A program made the position numbers and the translations under genes. 64,000 bases of DNA from Bosea vaviloviae. Its GTDB lineage: Bacteria > Pseudomonadota > Alphaproteobacteria > Rhizobiales > Beijerinckiaceae. Positions 43,395 to 53,586 of the stretch are shown piece by piece; the first letter of the stretch is position 1; each line of letters starts with the position of its first letter. The stretch lies in the NCBI RefSeq assembly GCF_001741865.1, contig NZ_CP017147.1, positions 5,509,001-5,573,000 of the forward strand, written 5' to 3'. Under the pieces are notes generated by a model. That model searched no databases and was not told the origin of the DNA. It saw only the letters and a program-made list of their open reading frames with translations.

Positions 43395-45095
43395 TCACAT
43401 CGGCGGATGCGGAATCGCGGTCAGCAATTCCTTGGTGTACGCCGCCTGCGGGTTGCCTAACACCTCTTCGGCAGTACCTTCCTCGACGATCGCGCCGGTC
43501 TTCATCACGATGACCCGGTCGCAGAGCAGCCGCACCACGTTGAGATCATGCGAGACGAAGAGATAGCTCATGCCGAGCCGCCCCTTCAGCTCCTCCAGCA
43601 GATTCAGCACCACGGCCTGAACCGAAACATCGAGCGCCGCCGTCGGCTCGTCCAGGATGACGAGATCGGGGTCGAGCGCGATGGCGCGCGCGATACCGAC
43701 ACGGGCCTTCTGCCCGCCCGAAAGCTGGTGCGGGAAGCGGTCGATCAGTTCGACCGGCAGGCCGACAAGCCGCGCCAGCTCCTCGCAGCGGGCGCGCAAG
43801 GCATCGCGCCGCGAAATCCCGCCCATGCGCAGGATCGGATCGGCGATCGCCCGCTCGGCCGTGAAGCGCGGATTGAGACTGTCGGTTGGGTCCTGGAAGA
43901 CCATCTGGATACGCCGGCGATACGGCGAGGCCGCGAAAGATCTGGCCGGGATCGCGCCGATATCGGCGCCGTCGAAGATGATGCGTCCGCCGCTGGGGTC
44001 GATCAGTCGCGTGATCATCATCGAGGTCGTCGACTTGCCGCAGCCGGACTCGCCGACCAGGCCAAGCGTCTCGCCCCTGGCGAGCGTGAAGCTGATGCCG
44101 TCGACCGCGCGGAAGGCGGATTTCTCCGGCTCCGCCTTGCCCCTGAGCTTGGCGAGGACGCCGCCCGCCGAAGGGCGCGGATACTCCTTGACCAGCTTCT
44201 CGACCCGCATAAGCGGTGCGTCTCCGGCGGGCGTGACCTGAGGCGCCCTCGCCTCGGCCGGTGGCCCCTTTGGCGCATCCGGCAACAGATCGGCAAGCGA
44301 CATGCCGATGCGCGGCGTCGCCTGCATCAGCTTGCGGGTATAGGGGTGCTGCGGATTGCGGAAGATATCGGCAGCGGCGGCCGTCTCCACCACCTTGCCC
44401 TTCTCCATCACCACGACGCGGTCGCAATAGGCCGCCGCCAGCCCGAGATCATGGGTGATCAGGATCGTCGACATAGCCCGCTCGCGCGTAAGCTCGACGA
44501 TCAGATCCATCACCGCCTTCTGCGTCGTCACATCGAGGCCCGTCGTCGGCTCGTCAGCGATCAGCAATTGCGGCTGGCAGGCGAGTGCGAGCGCGATCAC
44601 CACGCGCTGGCACATGCCGCCGGAAAGCTCGAAGGGATAGGCGTCGTAGCGCTCCTCGGGGCGGGCGATCTTGACCTTGGTCAGGGCCTCGATCGCCTTC
44701 TCCCTGGCGGTCGCGCGCGTCGCCTGGACATGCTGGAGCAGCACGTCTTCGATCTGCCTGCCGACCTTGCGGATCGGGTTCAGCGCCGCGCGCGGGTTTT
44801 GGAAGATCATCGAGATCTCGCGCCCGCGCAGATCGCGCATCTGCGCCTCATCGGCCGTGACGAGGTCGATGCCGGAGAACGAGATCGCGCCCTCGGCGAC
44901 GCGGCCTGCCCGATCGAGGATGCGCACCACGGCATAGGAGGTCACCGACTTGCCCGAGCCGGACTCGCCGACGATCGCGACCGTCTCGCCCTTGGCGACC
45001 TGGATGTCGATCGACTTGACGGCCTGGACGGCGCCGCGGCGCGTGGCGAATTCGACGGTGAGGTTCTTGATGTCGAGGAGGGGAGGAGAGGTCAT
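43395..45095 (-). CDS. ABC transporter ATPase, fused DppD/DppF type
   Basis: 566 residues with two nucleotide-binding domains: Walker A GESGSGKS near residue 40 and GESGCGKS near 345; signatures [14 protein letters not shown] and [14 protein letters not shown]; Walker [13 protein letters not shown] and [12 protein letters not shown]. The fused form powers peptide/nickel-type importers in alphaproteobacteria. With the two permeases and the binding protein upstream on the same strand, it completes one ABC importer. It lies 114 bases upstream of atzH, across the REP element. Confidence 0.95.
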   Translation of the reverse strand: MTSPPLLDIKNLTVEFATRRGAVQAVKSIDIQVAKGETVAIVGESGSGKSVTSYAVVRILDRAGRVAEGAISFSGIDLVTADEAQMRDLRGREISMIFQNPRAALNPIRKVGRQIEDVLLQHVQATRATAREKAIEALTKVKIARPEERYDAYPFELSGGMCQRVVIALALACQPQLLIADEPTTGLDVTTQKAVMDLIVELTRERAMSTILITHDLGLAAAYCDRVVVMEKGKVVETAAAADIFRNPQHPYTRKLMQATPRIGMSLADLLPDAPKGPPAEARAPQVTPAGDAPLMRVEKLVKEYPRPSAGGVLAKLRGKAEPEKSAFRAVDGISFTLARGETLGLVGESGCGKSTTSMMITRLIDPSGGRIIFDGADIGAIPARSFAASPYRRRIQMVFQDPTDSLNPRFTAERAIADPILRMGGISRRDALRARCEELARLVGLPVELIDRFPHQLSGGQKARVGIARAIALDPDLVILDEPTAALDVSVQAVVLNLLEELKGRLGMSYLFVSHDLNVVRLLCDRVIVMKTGAIVEEGTAEEVLGNPQAAYTKELLTAIPHPPM

Positions 45096-45108
45096 GCCAG
45101 AACCTCCC

Positions 45109-45251
45109 CGTCATTCCGGGGCGACGCGCAGCGTCGAGCCCGGAACCCAGAACCGCAGGTTACAAAAGACAGGACGCGACGGTCATGATTGCTGGAGTTC
45201 GGCCTGCGGTTCTGGGTTCCGGGCTCTCGCTGTGCGAGCCCCGGAATGACG
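45109..45251. repeat. Inverted-repeat intergenic element, family A copy 2
   Basis: Ends CGTCATTCCGGGG / CCCCGGAATGACG. Inside is a perfect 24-base dyad (45136-45159 with 45203-45226; core CCGGAACCCAGAACCGCAGG). It interrupts the operon between permease and ATPase. Confidence 0.8.
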
Positions 45252-45273
45252 GAGAGGTTCATGAGCGTACCCA

Positions 45274-46236
45274 TCAATTCCTCCGCTGCGGATCGACGAG
45301 ATCGCGCACGCCGTCGCCGAGCAGGTTGAAGCAGAACACCGCGATCATCAGAGCCAAGCCCGGAAAGAAGGCGATCCACCATTCCCCGGAGACGATGAAA
45401 CCAGCCCCTTCCGCGACCATGATGCCCCATTCAGGTGTCGGCGGGCGCACGCCCAAGCCGATGAAGGAGAGGCCCGCCGCGTTCAGGATGGCGTAGCCCA
45501 TGGTCAGCGACATCTGCACCGCCATGATCGGCATGATGTTGGGCAGGATTTGCGTGAGCAGCAGCCGCCAGTCGGAATTGCCCGAGAGCCGCGCCGCCTG
45601 CACGAAACCGGCCTCGCGGCGGACATTCGCCTCGGCGCGGGCGACGCGGGCATAGAGCGGGAAATTGATGATCGCCGTCGCCAGCACGATGTTGGTGACG
45701 CTGTTGCCGAGCGCTGCGACGATGCCCATCGCCAGCACGAAGAGCGGGAACGCCATGATCGTGTCGGCGATCCTTCCAACCAGCTTGTCGACCCAGCCGC
45801 CGAAGAAGCCGGCCATGATGCCGGCAAGCCCGCCGAGCACGAAGACGAGCGCGACCGAGAACACCGCGATCGAGAAATCGAGCCTAGTCGCTGCGATGAC
45901 GCGGCTGAAGATGTCGCGGCCGAGTTGGTCCGTGCCGAACCAGTGCGCACGGCTCGGCGCCTGCAGCGCCGCATTGGTGTTCGAGGCGAGAGGATCATAA
46001 GGCACGATCGAGGGGCCGATCAGCGCCGCCAGCAGGATCAGCGCAAACAGCCCGAAGGCGAGCCCCGTCACCGGGTTCTCCGCCACGATATGGCGCGCAT
46101 GCGCCCACAGGCTGGTCGAGGGCGGCGCCTCGAAGCGCAATGCAGGCACGGATTCGACCGGCAAAGATTCGGCAGGCAGGGCTTCGCCGGGAGCGGGCTC
46201 GGGTTCTTTTTCGAGGATTTGGGGCATGTCGTTCAC
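45274..46236 (-). CDS. ABC transporter permease, DppC type
   Basis: 320 residues, six helices, the OppC/DppC kind of permease with the extended N-terminus (about 60 residues, Pro/Glu-rich). FGTDQLGRDIFSRVIAATR is the family hallmark near residue 100, and the EAA loop reads ARVARAEANVRREAGFVQAARLSGNS. The C-terminal helix contains WWIAFFPGLALMIAVFCFNLLGDGVRD. It starts 4 bases after the previous permease and partners it in the membrane channel. Confidence 0.94.
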   Translation of the reverse strand: MNDMPQILEKEPEPAPGEALPAESLPVESVPALRFEAPPSTSLWAHARHIVAENPVTGLAFGLFALILLAALIGPSIVPYDPLASNTNAALQAPSRAHWFGTDQLGRDIFSRVIAATRLDFSIAVFSVALVFVLGGLAGIMAGFFGGWVDKLVGRIADTIMAFPLFVLAMGIVAALGNSVTNIVLATAIINFPLYARVARAEANVRREAGFVQAARLSGNSDWRLLLTQILPNIMPIMAVQMSLTMGYAILNAAGLSFIGLGVRPPTPEWGIMVAEGAGFIVSGEWWIAFFPGLALMIAVFCFNLLGDGVRDLVDPQRRN

Positions 46237-46240
46237 GGCC

Positions 46241-47254
46241 TCACCCCTCCAGCCTGACGCGGGGATCGATGACGCCGTAGAGCACGTCGATCATGAGGTT
46301 CAGCGCGACATACATCACCGCCATGGTCAGCACGAAACCCTGGATCGGGGCGTAGTCCGAAGCGATCAGCGCCTCGACCGCATAGGAGCCGATGCCCGGC
46401 CAGGCAAAAACCTTCTCGACCAGCACATTGGCGCCGAGCAGGAAGGAGAACACCATGCCGAGCGTCGTCACCACCGGCAGCATCGCGTTGCGGAAGGCGT
46501 AGGTACCGATGACCTTGCTATTGGTCAGGCCGCTGGCACGCGCCGTGCGGACGAAATCGGCACCAAGCACGGCCAGCATCGAGGCCCGCGTCATCCGCGT
46601 GATCGGCGCGAGCGAGAAGATGGCGAGCGTCACGGCCGGCAGGATGAGCTGCGAGAAGGCGGCGCGGAAACCCTCAAGATCGCGCGCAAGCAGCATGTCG
46701 ATCAGCAGGAAGCCGGTGACACCAGGCGGCTCGGAGGCGAAGACGTCGAGCCGCCCGAGCGGTGCCGGCGACCAGCCGAGCAGGAAGTAGAAGACATAGA
46801 CCAGCAAGAGCCCGGTGAAGAACACCGGCAACGAGACGCCCGCCGTCGCGACGATCCGGCAGAGATGGTCGACCCAGGAGCCCTGCTTGACGGCGGCGAG
46901 CACGCCAAGCGGCAGCGCCACCGCCATGGCAAGCAGCAAGCCGACAAGCGTCAGTTCGGCCGAAGCCGGAAGCCTCGCCGCAATGTCCCTGGTCACCGGC
47001 TGGCCGGTCGTCAGCGACTGGCCGAGATCGCCCTTCAGCAATGCCGTGACATAGGAGACGAACTGCACCGGCAGCGGCTGATCGAGGCCAAGCTTGCCGC
47101 GGATCTCGGCAATGGCCTGCGGTGACGCCGCAGGCCCGGCGAAATAGGCGGCGGTGTCGCCCGGCAGGACCCGTGTGAGCAGGAAGGTGACGATGATCAC
47201 GCCGATGATCGACGGGATGGTCGTCATAAGGCGCTGGCCGATCATCTTGAGCAT
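46241..47254 (-). CDS. ABC transporter permease, DppB type
   Basis: 337 residues, six helices, OppB/DppB type: MLKMIGQRLMTTIPSIIGVI at the N-terminus, FYFLLGWSPAPLGRLD and the EAA region TRMTRASMLAVLGADFVRTARASGL. The start at 47254 is the family start; GGGGAAC is upstream. It is separated from the binding-protein gene by a family B repeat. Confidence 0.93.
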   Translation of the reverse strand: MLKMIGQRLMTTIPSIIGVIIVTFLLTRVLPGDTAAYFAGPAASPQAIAEIRGKLGLDQPLPVQFVSYVTALLKGDLGQSLTTGQPVTRDIAARLPASAELTLVGLLLAMAVALPLGVLAAVKQGSWVDHLCRIVATAGVSLPVFFTGLLLVYVFYFLLGWSPAPLGRLDVFASEPPGVTGFLLIDMLLARDLEGFRAAFSQLILPAVTLAIFSLAPITRMTRASMLAVLGADFVRTARASGLTNSKVIGTYAFRNAMLPVVTTLGMVFSFLLGANVLVEKVFAWPGIGSYAVEALIASDYAPIQGFVLTMAVMYVALNLMIDVLYGVIDPRVRLEG

Positions 47255-47316
47255 GGCATGTTCCCCGTCCGGCTCAGCGCGATGGCGACCTGTGCAGATC
47301 GAGTGCGGAAACACAC

Positions 47317-47423
47317 CGTCATCCTGGCCGGAGCGAAGCGGAGCGCCGGGATCCATCGGAGAGCTCCGGAGCCCTCCGATGGATCCCGGAGCTGCGCGGC
47401 TTCGCCGCTTGTCCAGGATGACG
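47317..47423. repeat. Inverted-repeat intergenic element, family B copy 2
   Basis: CGTCATCCTGGCC...CAGGATGACG with an internal dyad CGGGATCCATCGGAG / CTCCGATGGATCCCG, the same plan as 19083-19217. Confidence 0.8.
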
Positions 47424-47450
47424 TTGCGTTTCCTAGCTCAAGCAAGTTCC

Positions 47451-49046
47451 TCACCCCTTCGTCAGGTAGCGGAAATCCGGCTCGCGGCAGGGCTGGAACT
47501 GATAGCCGCCGATCGACTTCTGCATGGCGACGTCATGGGTCGGCTGGGCAATCGGCACCATCGGCACCTCGACGTTCACCAGCTTGATGAACTCCACGAC
47601 GCTCTTGTCGTAAACCGCCTTGTCGGCGGTGAAGCGGGCCTCGTCGACCAGCTTGTCCAGCGCCGGGTTCTGATAAGCGGCGATGTTGAAGATCGAATTG
47701 TTGCCGTGCATCGTCCAGAACAGATAATAGTCGGGATAGTCGAGCCAGCCGGCGAAGCGGTTGAGGACCATCGGGTTGGTCTTCTTCTGGATTTCGCCGC
47801 GGAAATTCGCGCCGGGCACCTTCGAGATCTCGACATTGATGCCGATGGTTGCGAGCGCCTCCTTGATCAGCACCGACATCGGTTCGGCAACCGTCGCATT
47901 ACCGGCATCGAACAGCAGCGTCGTCGAGAAGCCGCCGCCGGCCGCATCGACCAGCGCCTTCGCCTTGGCGGCGTCGGTCTTGTAGGGGAAGGCTTGCGGC
48001 CAGGCGACCTTGGGCGTCTCCGGCCCGCCGGACATGTCGACGCCGCGGCCGAACAATGAGGCCTGCAGCATCTTTTCATAGGGCATCACCCAGGCGACCG
48101 CCTGGCGCAGGCGGACATCCTTGAACGGCCCGACCTGCGTGTTGAGATAGCAGCCCCAGACGCCGTTGGGGATCGGCACGCCGACGACATTGACCTTGCC
48201 GGCGTCAGCCAGGTCTTTGAAGTCTTTTGGCGGCAGACCGTAGGAGATGTCGGCGTCGCCGCGCTCGATCAGCGCCCGGCGGGTCGAGGGCGAGGCGATG
48301 TCGCGCGCGATGATGCGGCGCAGGCTCGGCAGCTTGCCGCAGGTCCAGGCGTCATTGCGGACATAGATGGTCTCGACGCCGGGCTTCCAGCTCTCGACCT
48401 TGTAGGCACCGGAACCGGCGATGTTGTTCTTGAGATAGTCCTTGGCCCAGGGGTCGTCGCCGCCATTCTTGATGGCAAGCTCGGAGTCGAACACGAAGGG
48501 GATGGTGACGGCCAGGTTCGGCAGCGTCATCTTGTCCTTGCGGATGAAATCGATGCGCAGCGTCTTGTCGTCGACCACGACGAACTGCTCGGGCTTCTCC
48601 AGCGAGCCGGCATTCATCTGCGTCGTGGCGAAACCGCCGATCGAGACCGCGCGGTCGAGCGACCATTTGACGTCCTTGGCCGTGACCTTGCGTCCGGAAT
48701 GGAAGGTGGCGTCGCGCAGCTTGAAGGTGCAGCTCATGCCGTCCGGGGCAAGCTGCCAGCTTTCCGCCAGCTCGCCCTCGAGCTCGCCCATCGCGATCGT
48801 ATTGCCACCGCCGCCCGGAATCGGAACCGGCTTGAAGCGCAGCAGCCGATCATAGCAGTTCAGCGCCACACCATTGACCGGCTGCGACGAGCCGATGCCC
48901 TGCATGTCCAGGCTGTTGGGACCGTATTCCTGCACCAGCAGCAGCGTCTCGCTGCGGCTCGGCGCCTGGGCCTGCGCAGCGCCGCCGCGGGCGGCGAAGG
49001 GTAGGCTGAGGCCGGCAGCGATGGCGGTGCGGCGTGTGATTGTCAT
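47451..49046 (-). CDS. ABC transporter substrate-binding protein, DppA type
   Basis: 531 residues, a periplasmic binding protein of the peptide/nickel family (SBP type 5). A Tat-like signal (MTITRRTAIAAGLSLPFAAR) covers residues 1-28. Visible: LAESWQLAPDGMSCTFKLRD (the family signature region), VKWSLDRAVSIGGF and the C-terminal VEVPMVPIAQPTHDVAM. The start at 49046 has GAGGGATC upstream. The ligand is not evident; the gene order with atzH and the shared operator suggest a ureido-type compound. The operon promoter is in 49047-49434. Confidence 0.92.
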   Translation of the reverse strand: MTITRRTAIAAGLSLPFAARGGAAQAQAPSRSETLLLVQEYGPNSLDMQGIGSSQPVNGVALNCYDRLLRFKPVPIPGGGGNTIAMGELEGELAESWQLAPDGMSCTFKLRDATFHSGRKVTAKDVKWSLDRAVSIGGFATTQMNAGSLEKPEQFVVVDDKTLRIDFIRKDKMTLPNLAVTIPFVFDSELAIKNGGDDPWAKDYLKNNIAGSGAYKVESWKPGVETIYVRNDAWTCGKLPSLRRIIARDIASPSTRRALIERGDADISYGLPPKDFKDLADAGKVNVVGVPIPNGVWGCYLNTQVGPFKDVRLRQAVAWVMPYEKMLQASLFGRGVDMSGGPETPKVAWPQAFPYKTDAAKAKALVDAAGGGFSTTLLFDAGNATVAEPMSVLIKEALATIGINVEISKVPGANFRGEIQKKTNPMVLNRFAGWLDYPDYYLFWTMHGNNSIFNIAAYQNPALDKLVDEARFTADKAVYDKSVVEFIKLVNVEVPMVPIAQPTHDVAMQKSIGGYQFQPCREPDFRYLTKG

Positions 49047-49434
49047 GGAACGATCCCTCGATGCGCGGACAGGCTGGCATGCGCCAGCAGCCTTGGAACG
49101 GCGCCGGCAGCGGAAAGATGCGCCTCTCATGCACAGAGCGTGCCGCCCCAAATCGCGAGCGCAAGCGCGGCGCCGGCGGCCAAATCCGACCTCGCACGCG
49201 CGCGGCAGAAGCCAATTTTTCCCGTGATTGCTGCCCATTCGCGCCAGAAGCGGCGTCTCAGCTCTCTATCGACGGCGCTTGCCGAGTGAAGCGCATCAAT
49301 GCACGCTGCGGCAGGCGCTTGGCCAGATTACATGCATCTTGTATGCACGATGGCGGTTATCGCCTATTTCATAAGCAATTTGTGGAACCGCCTGCATCGA
49401 AGGCACGACTGGACGGCGTTGCCGGTCGCGGACT
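49047..49434. other. Promoter region of the ABC/atzH/gntR operon
   Basis: 388 bases with no gene. It carries the dyad at 49332-49347. No clear -35/-10 pair beyond weak matches upstream of the dyad. Confidence 0.4.
49332..49347. promoter_or_regulatory. Second copy of the ATGCAT...TTGTATGCA dyad
   Basis: ATGCATCTTGTATGCA, closely similar to the 40036-40056 site (ATGCAT and TTGTATGCA in common, spacer shorter). About 285 bases upstream of the binding-protein start. Confidence 0.5.
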
Positions 49435-50490
49435 CTACCGCTCGAGGATATGTGCGCCGCCCTGCACCTCGAGCCGGACGCGCGAGCCTGTCGCAGGCAA
49501 ATCGCGGCCCGGCGAGCGGACGAGGATGCGGATCCGCGCCTCCCCGAAGACGACCCCCACGGTGATGGCGCAGAGCGCCCCGCCGAACTCGACCTCCTCG
49601 ACCTCGCCATGACAGGCGCCAGTCTCCTGCCCGCCGACAGTTGCGGGTGAAAGACTGATCTGCTCGGGGCGCAGCATGATTTCGCCGGAGCCACGGCGCG
49701 CGCCGGTCTCGGCTGGAATGCGCCCCAACGCGCAATCGACGAAGCCCTCGCCCAGTTGCGCCTCCAGCATCGTCGCATCGCCGAGGAAGAGCGCGGTCTC
49801 GCGGTCCTTCGGCTGCCAGTAAAGCGTGACGGGCGCGCCGGCCTGCATCAACCGCCCTCCCCGCAGCACCGCGACCTGATCGGCAAAGGACAAGGCCTCG
49901 GCCTGGTCATGCGTCACCATGATCGCGGTGATGCCGGCCTGGCTCAGCACCCGCATCACCGATTTGCGCACCGCCTCGCGCAGACCGGTGTCGAGCGCCG
50001 AGAACGGCTCGTCGAGCAGCATCAGCGCCGGCCGGCGCGCCAGCGCCCGGGCCAGCGCCACGCGCTGCTGCTGGCCGCCGGAGAGCTCATGTGGGCGGCG
50101 GCGCAGCATGGCGCGATCGAGCTCGACCATCTCCATCAGCTCATTGATGCGCTGGTCGCGCTCCGGGTCGCCCGCCTCGATCCCGAAGCCGATATTCTCG
50201 GCCACGCTCAGATGCGGGAACAGTGCCCCGTCCTGCGGCACATAGCCGATGCCGCGCCGATGCGCCGGCGCGATCAATGGCCCGTCCGCCAGCATCTGGC
50301 CGTTCAGCATGACGCGGCCGGCATCGGGCGCATCGAAACCGGCGATGATGCGCAGCAGCGTGGTCTTGCCGGAGCCGGAGGGACCGACGATCGCCATGCG
50401 GCTGCGCGCCGGCACAGTGAGATCGACGCCCTCCAGTGCGATCTGCGGACCGTAGCGCTTGGTCAGGCCGGTGACGTCGAGAAGGCTCAC
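49435..50490 (-). CDS. fbpC: Ferric iron ABC transporter ATPase
   Basis: 351 residues: ABC domain with Walker [10 protein letters not shown] near 37, Q-loop [14 protein letters not shown], signature [17 protein letters not shown] and Walker [13 protein letters not shown], followed by a C-terminal TOBE-like regulatory domain ([15 protein letters not shown]). The FbpC-type [11 protein letters not shown] and the operon with fbpA/fbpB support ferric iron as the substrate. It overlaps fbpB by four bases. Other divalent or phosphonate substrates in this ATPase clade are less likely here. Confidence 0.92.
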   Translation of the reverse strand: MSLLDVTGLTKRYGPQIALEGVDLTVPARSRMAIVGPSGSGKTTLLRIIAGFDAPDAGRVMLNGQMLADGPLIAPAHRRGIGYVPQDGALFPHLSVAENIGFGIEAGDPERDQRINELMEMVELDRAMLRRRPHELSGGQQQRVALARALARRPALMLLDEPFSALDTGLREAVRKSVMRVLSQAGITAIMVTHDQAEALSFADQVAVLRGGRLMQAGAPVTLYWQPKDRETALFLGDATMLEAQLGEGFVDCALGRIPAETGARRGSGEIMLRPEQISLSPATVGGQETGACHGEVEEVEFGGALCAITVGVVFGEARIRILVRSPGRDLPATGSRVRLEVQGGAHILER

Positions 50491-52079
50491 TGTCCGGCCA
50501 CCCGTCGCGATTGCGCATGCAGGAGCGCCGTCAGGGGCAAGGACAAGGCGATCATCAGCGCCGCATAAGGCGCGGCCGCGGCATAGTCGAGCTCATTCGT
50601 CAGCGCCCAGAACTCGGTCGCGAGCGTACGCGTGCCATTGGGCGCGAGCATCAGCGTCGCCGTCAGCTCGGTGGTGACGCCCATGGCGACGAGCGCCATG
50701 CAGGCGGCGACGCCCGGCGCCGCAAGCCGCATCGTCACCGAAAGGATCGCGCCGACAGGCCTGCGCCCAAGCGCGATCGCCGCGCGCTCCAGCTCGACCG
50801 GCACCTGCGCAATGCCGGCGCGCAGGCCGACCAGCGCGCGCGGCAGGAACATCAAGCCATAGGCAAGCAGCACGGTCGCGACCGTCTGGTAGAGCGGCAA
50901 GGCAACCCTGACCGTGATCGTGACCAGGGCAAGCGCGACCACGACGCCGGGCAAGGCGCCGACATAGTAATGGCAGCCTTCGAGAACCCGCTGCAGCCGG
51001 CCCGGCGCGCGCACCGAAAGCCAGGCCATCGGGATCGCCGCGAGCGTCGTCGCCAGCGCCCCGCCGGCGGCATAGAGCAAGGTCTCGCCGAAGGCCGACG
51101 CCAACTCGCTCGCCTGCCAGATCCCGCTGCCGCCGGCGATGAGCCAGCGGCCGAGCGCATAGGCTGGCACGCCGAGAGCAAGCCCGCTCAGCGCGAGCGG
51201 CAGGAGCATGGCAACCCAGCGCGCCCGGCCAAGACGGCGGCGCGAGGCCGGGCGCGGCGCGCCCGACCCGACCCGGGCATAGCGCGCATCGCCCCGGATC
51301 AACAGTTCGAGCCCGAGCAGGCCGAGGCAGGAGACCACGAGCACGCCCGCCAGCATGTTCGCGGCCGGCCCGTTATAGCTCGACTGGAACTGGTCGACGA
51401 TCGCAGTGGTGAAGGTGTCGAAGCGGATCATCGCGTAGAGGCCGTATTCGGCGAGCAGATGCAGGCCGATCAGCAAGGAGCCGCCGCAAAGCGCGATCCG
51501 CAATTGCGGCAGCACGACACGCAGGAACACCCGCCAGGGCGTAAGCCCGAGCGAAGCGGCGGCATCCTCCATCGCCGGGTCGAGGCGGCGCAATTGCGCC
51601 GCGACCGGCAGATAGAGAAACGGCAGATAGGCCAGGACCGAGACGAAAACGGCGGCGAAAAGCCCGTGCATCCCCGGCGCGACGCCGATCCAGGCATAGG
51701 ACTGCACAAAGGCCGGGACCGCCAGCGGCGCAACCGTGAGCCAGGACCAGAGCCGCGCGCCCGGCACATCGCTGCGCTCGGTCAGCCAGGCGAGCGCCAC
51801 CGCCAGCGCGATGCAGGGCGGCAGGGTCAGCGCTTCGAGCAGCGCGGTATTGACCAGCAATTCGCCAACGCGCGCCCGGAAGATCAGGGCGGACGCCGTC
51901 TCCCCGCCGGTCTGGACCGTGATCCAGAGGATGAAACCGAGCGGCAGCAGCGTGACGAGCGAAACCAGCGCCGCCAGCCCGAACAGGGATTTGGCCGCGA
52001 GTTGCCGGACGCGGCGCAGCGGCAAGGGCTGCGCCGCGAGGACGGGATAGGTTCGCAAGGGCTGCGCCTGCACGGTCAT
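50487..52079 (-). CDS. fbpB: Ferric iron ABC transporter permease
   Basis: 530 residues, about 12 helices, a duplicated permease as in FbpB/SfuB. Both halves carry an EAA-type loop: [20 protein letters not shown] and [20 protein letters not shown]. It spans the inner membrane and transfers iron delivered by FbpA. The start at 52079 lies 79 bases after the fbpA stop. Confidence 0.92.
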   Translation of the reverse strand: MTVQAQPLRTYPVLAAQPLPLRRVRQLAAKSLFGLAALVSLVTLLPLGFILWITVQTGGETASALIFRARVGELLVNTALLEALTLPPCIALAVALAWLTERSDVPGARLWSWLTVAPLAVPAFVQSYAWIGVAPGMHGLFAAVFVSVLAYLPFLYLPVAAQLRRLDPAMEDAAASLGLTPWRVFLRVVLPQLRIALCGGSLLIGLHLLAEYGLYAMIRFDTFTTAIVDQFQSSYNGPAANMLAGVLVVSCLGLLGLELLIRGDARYARVGSGAPRPASRRRLGRARWVAMLLPLALSGLALGVPAYALGRWLIAGGSGIWQASELASAFGETLLYAAGGALATTLAAIPMAWLSVRAPGRLQRVLEGCHYYVGALPGVVVALALVTITVRVALPLYQTVATVLLAYGLMFLPRALVGLRAGIAQVPVELERAAIALGRRPVGAILSVTMRLAAPGVAACMALVAMGVTTELTATLMLAPNGTRTLATEFWALTNELDYAAAAPYAALMIALSLPLTALLHAQSRRVAGQ

Positions 52080-52158
52080 GAACGCTATCGAACCAGCCAG
52101 AAGGCGAAATGGGACGGCGGCGCGACACGAGTCACGCCGTCGCCTTATGACCTGGACC

Positions 52159-53172
52159 TCAGAGCAGCCCGGCCGCCGTCATCAGTTCGGAGACTTTCTT
52201 GCTGTCGAGCTTGGAGGGCTCGACCTTCGGCGCATGCAATTGCGCGATCGGCTCCAGCTTCGGGTTCGATTCCGCACCCGTGGCGATGGCGTATTCGAAG
52301 CTGTCGCCGTCCCGCAGCACGGCCTGGCCATGCTTGCCCGCCATCCACTTCACGAAAGCCTCGGCCTGCTCCTTATGCTTGCTCGAAGCCAGCACGCCGG
52401 CGCCGGAAGTGCTGAGGAAGGCGCCCGGATCGCCGTTGCGGAAATAGTGCAGCCGGACATTGCTGCTGTTCTCGCCCGTCTTCGCCTGATCACCGAAGTA
52501 ATAGTAATGGTAGATCACCGCGCCATCGACCTCGCCGGCATTGACCGCCTTCATGGCGACGCTGTTGCCGCGATAGGCGGTGGAGTTCGCCTTCATCGCC
52601 TTGAGCCATTCGGCCGTGACCTTCTCGCCCTTGAGCTCGAGCAGCGCGCCGACGATCGCCTGGAAGTCGGCGCCCGAGGGCGAGGCGGCCCAATGGCCCT
52701 TCCACTTCGCGTCGGCGAGATCGAGCAGCGACTTCGGCAGGTCGGCCTCCTTCAGCTTGCGCGTGTCATAGACGAAGACGGTGCTGCGCGCCGCGACGCC
52801 GACCCAGCGCCCGCTCGACGGCTGGAAATTCGCCGGCACCTGCGCCAGCACGTCCTTGGGCAAGGTCTCGAACAGCCCGGCCTTCTCGACCAGCACCATC
52901 GCCGGCGAATTCTCGGTGACGAAGACATCGGCGGGCGAAGCCGCGCCTTCCTGGACGATCTGGTTGGCGAGTTCGGTGTCGCCGCCCTTGCGGATCGTCA
53001 CCCTGATACCGGTTTCCTTGGTGAAGCCGTCGGCCCAGGCCTTGGTCAGGCTTTCATGCTGCGCGTTATAGACGGTGATGCCCTCGTCGGCGGCGCGGAC
53101 GGCGTGCGACGCGCCGGACAGGATCAAGGCGAGCGCGGCGGCGCGCATCAGGGAAGACGGCATCAGTGTCAT
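52159..53172 (-). CDS. fbpA: Ferric iron-binding periplasmic protein
   Basis: 337 residues. Signal peptide of about 28 residues (ending AVRAADE). The protein is an iron-binding FbpA/FutA-type [23 protein letters not shown] at the start of the mature protein, and a Tyr cluster [12 protein letters not shown] corresponding to the iron-ligand tyrosines. The start at 53172 was chosen for the AGAGGTTGTC ribosome site. Promoter and an Irr-like box lie upstream. Confidence 0.93.
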   Translation of the reverse strand: MTLMPSSLMRAAALALILSGASHAVRAADEGITVYNAQHESLTKAWADGFTKETGIRVTIRKGGDTELANQIVQEGAASPADVFVTENSPAMVLVEKAGLFETLPKDVLAQVPANFQPSSGRWVGVAARSTVFVYDTRKLKEADLPKSLLDLADAKWKGHWAASPSGADFQAIVGALLELKGEKVTAEWLKAMKANSTAYRGNSVAMKAVNAGEVDGAVIYHYYYFGDQAKTGENSSNVRLHYFRNGDPGAFLSTSGAGVLASSKHKEQAEAFVKWMAGKHGQAVLRDGDSFEYAIATGAESNPKLEPIAQLHAPKVEPSKLDSKKVSELMTAAGLL

Positions 53173-53223
53173 GACAACCTCTGCAACTCCGGTCCCGTGG
53201 GGGAGGCGGACCAAGTATCGAGG

Positions 53224-53252
53224 CTTAGATTCCCGCTGCCGGAAGCTGTCAA
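53224..53252 (-). promoter_or_regulatory. Sigma70-type promoter for fbpA
   Basis: On the minus strand, TTGACA (53252-53247), 17-base spacer, TCTAAG (53229-53224), about 50 bases before the fbpA start. A full -35 match with a fair -10. Confidence 0.65.
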
Positions 53253-53268
53253 TTTCTATGTTTTTTCC

Positions 53269-53284
53269 TTGTAATAATTATAAA
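53269..53284. promoter_or_regulatory. Irr-like box upstream of the fbpA promoter
   Basis: Minus strand reads TTTATAATTATTACAA, differing from the mbfA box (TTAGAATTATTCCAA) at two of the 15 aligned positions. It lies 16 bases upstream of the -35, a position suited to activation. Confidence 0.45.
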
Positions 53285-53473
53285 CTGAGAGAAACCGACG
53301 CGCGAATTCGTGATTTGACCGAAAATTGGCGCAAAGAGCGTATCACGCAACGTCTCTTGTCTTGATCACTTGTGCGACGAGCATGAACAGCACCTTCTGA
53401 AGCAGAATGCGTTCGGGGTGCAGGTCGCCCCGAGCCTGCGCTTCGTTACGCCCGAATGACCAGACCCTTTTCC

Positions 53474-53581
53474 TAGAGCATTTTCGAGCGAAGTGGCCGC
53501 CGGTTCGCGTAAAGAAAACGCGCTATTGTAAAAACCTTGAAGCCATTTCCGATCCAATTGGCGGGGAAATGGCTTCAAGGG
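53474..53581. repeat. Family C repeat copy 4
   Basis: CTAGAGCATTTTCGAGCGAA at the left; GCCGGTTCGCGTAAAGAAAA; then a dyad GAAGCCATTTCC / GGAAATGGCTTC enclosing GATCCAATTGGC, as in copy 3 (GATCCAATTGG). Confidence 0.75.
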
Positions 53582-53586
53582 CACTC

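Larger units (their letters stand above)
53173..53586. other. fbp promoter region and repeat-filled gap
   Basis: 414 bases, no gene. Holds the fbpA promoter (53224-53252), the Irr-like box (53269-53284), an AT-rich stretch to about 53345 and a family C repeat (53474-53581). Confidence 0.6.
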
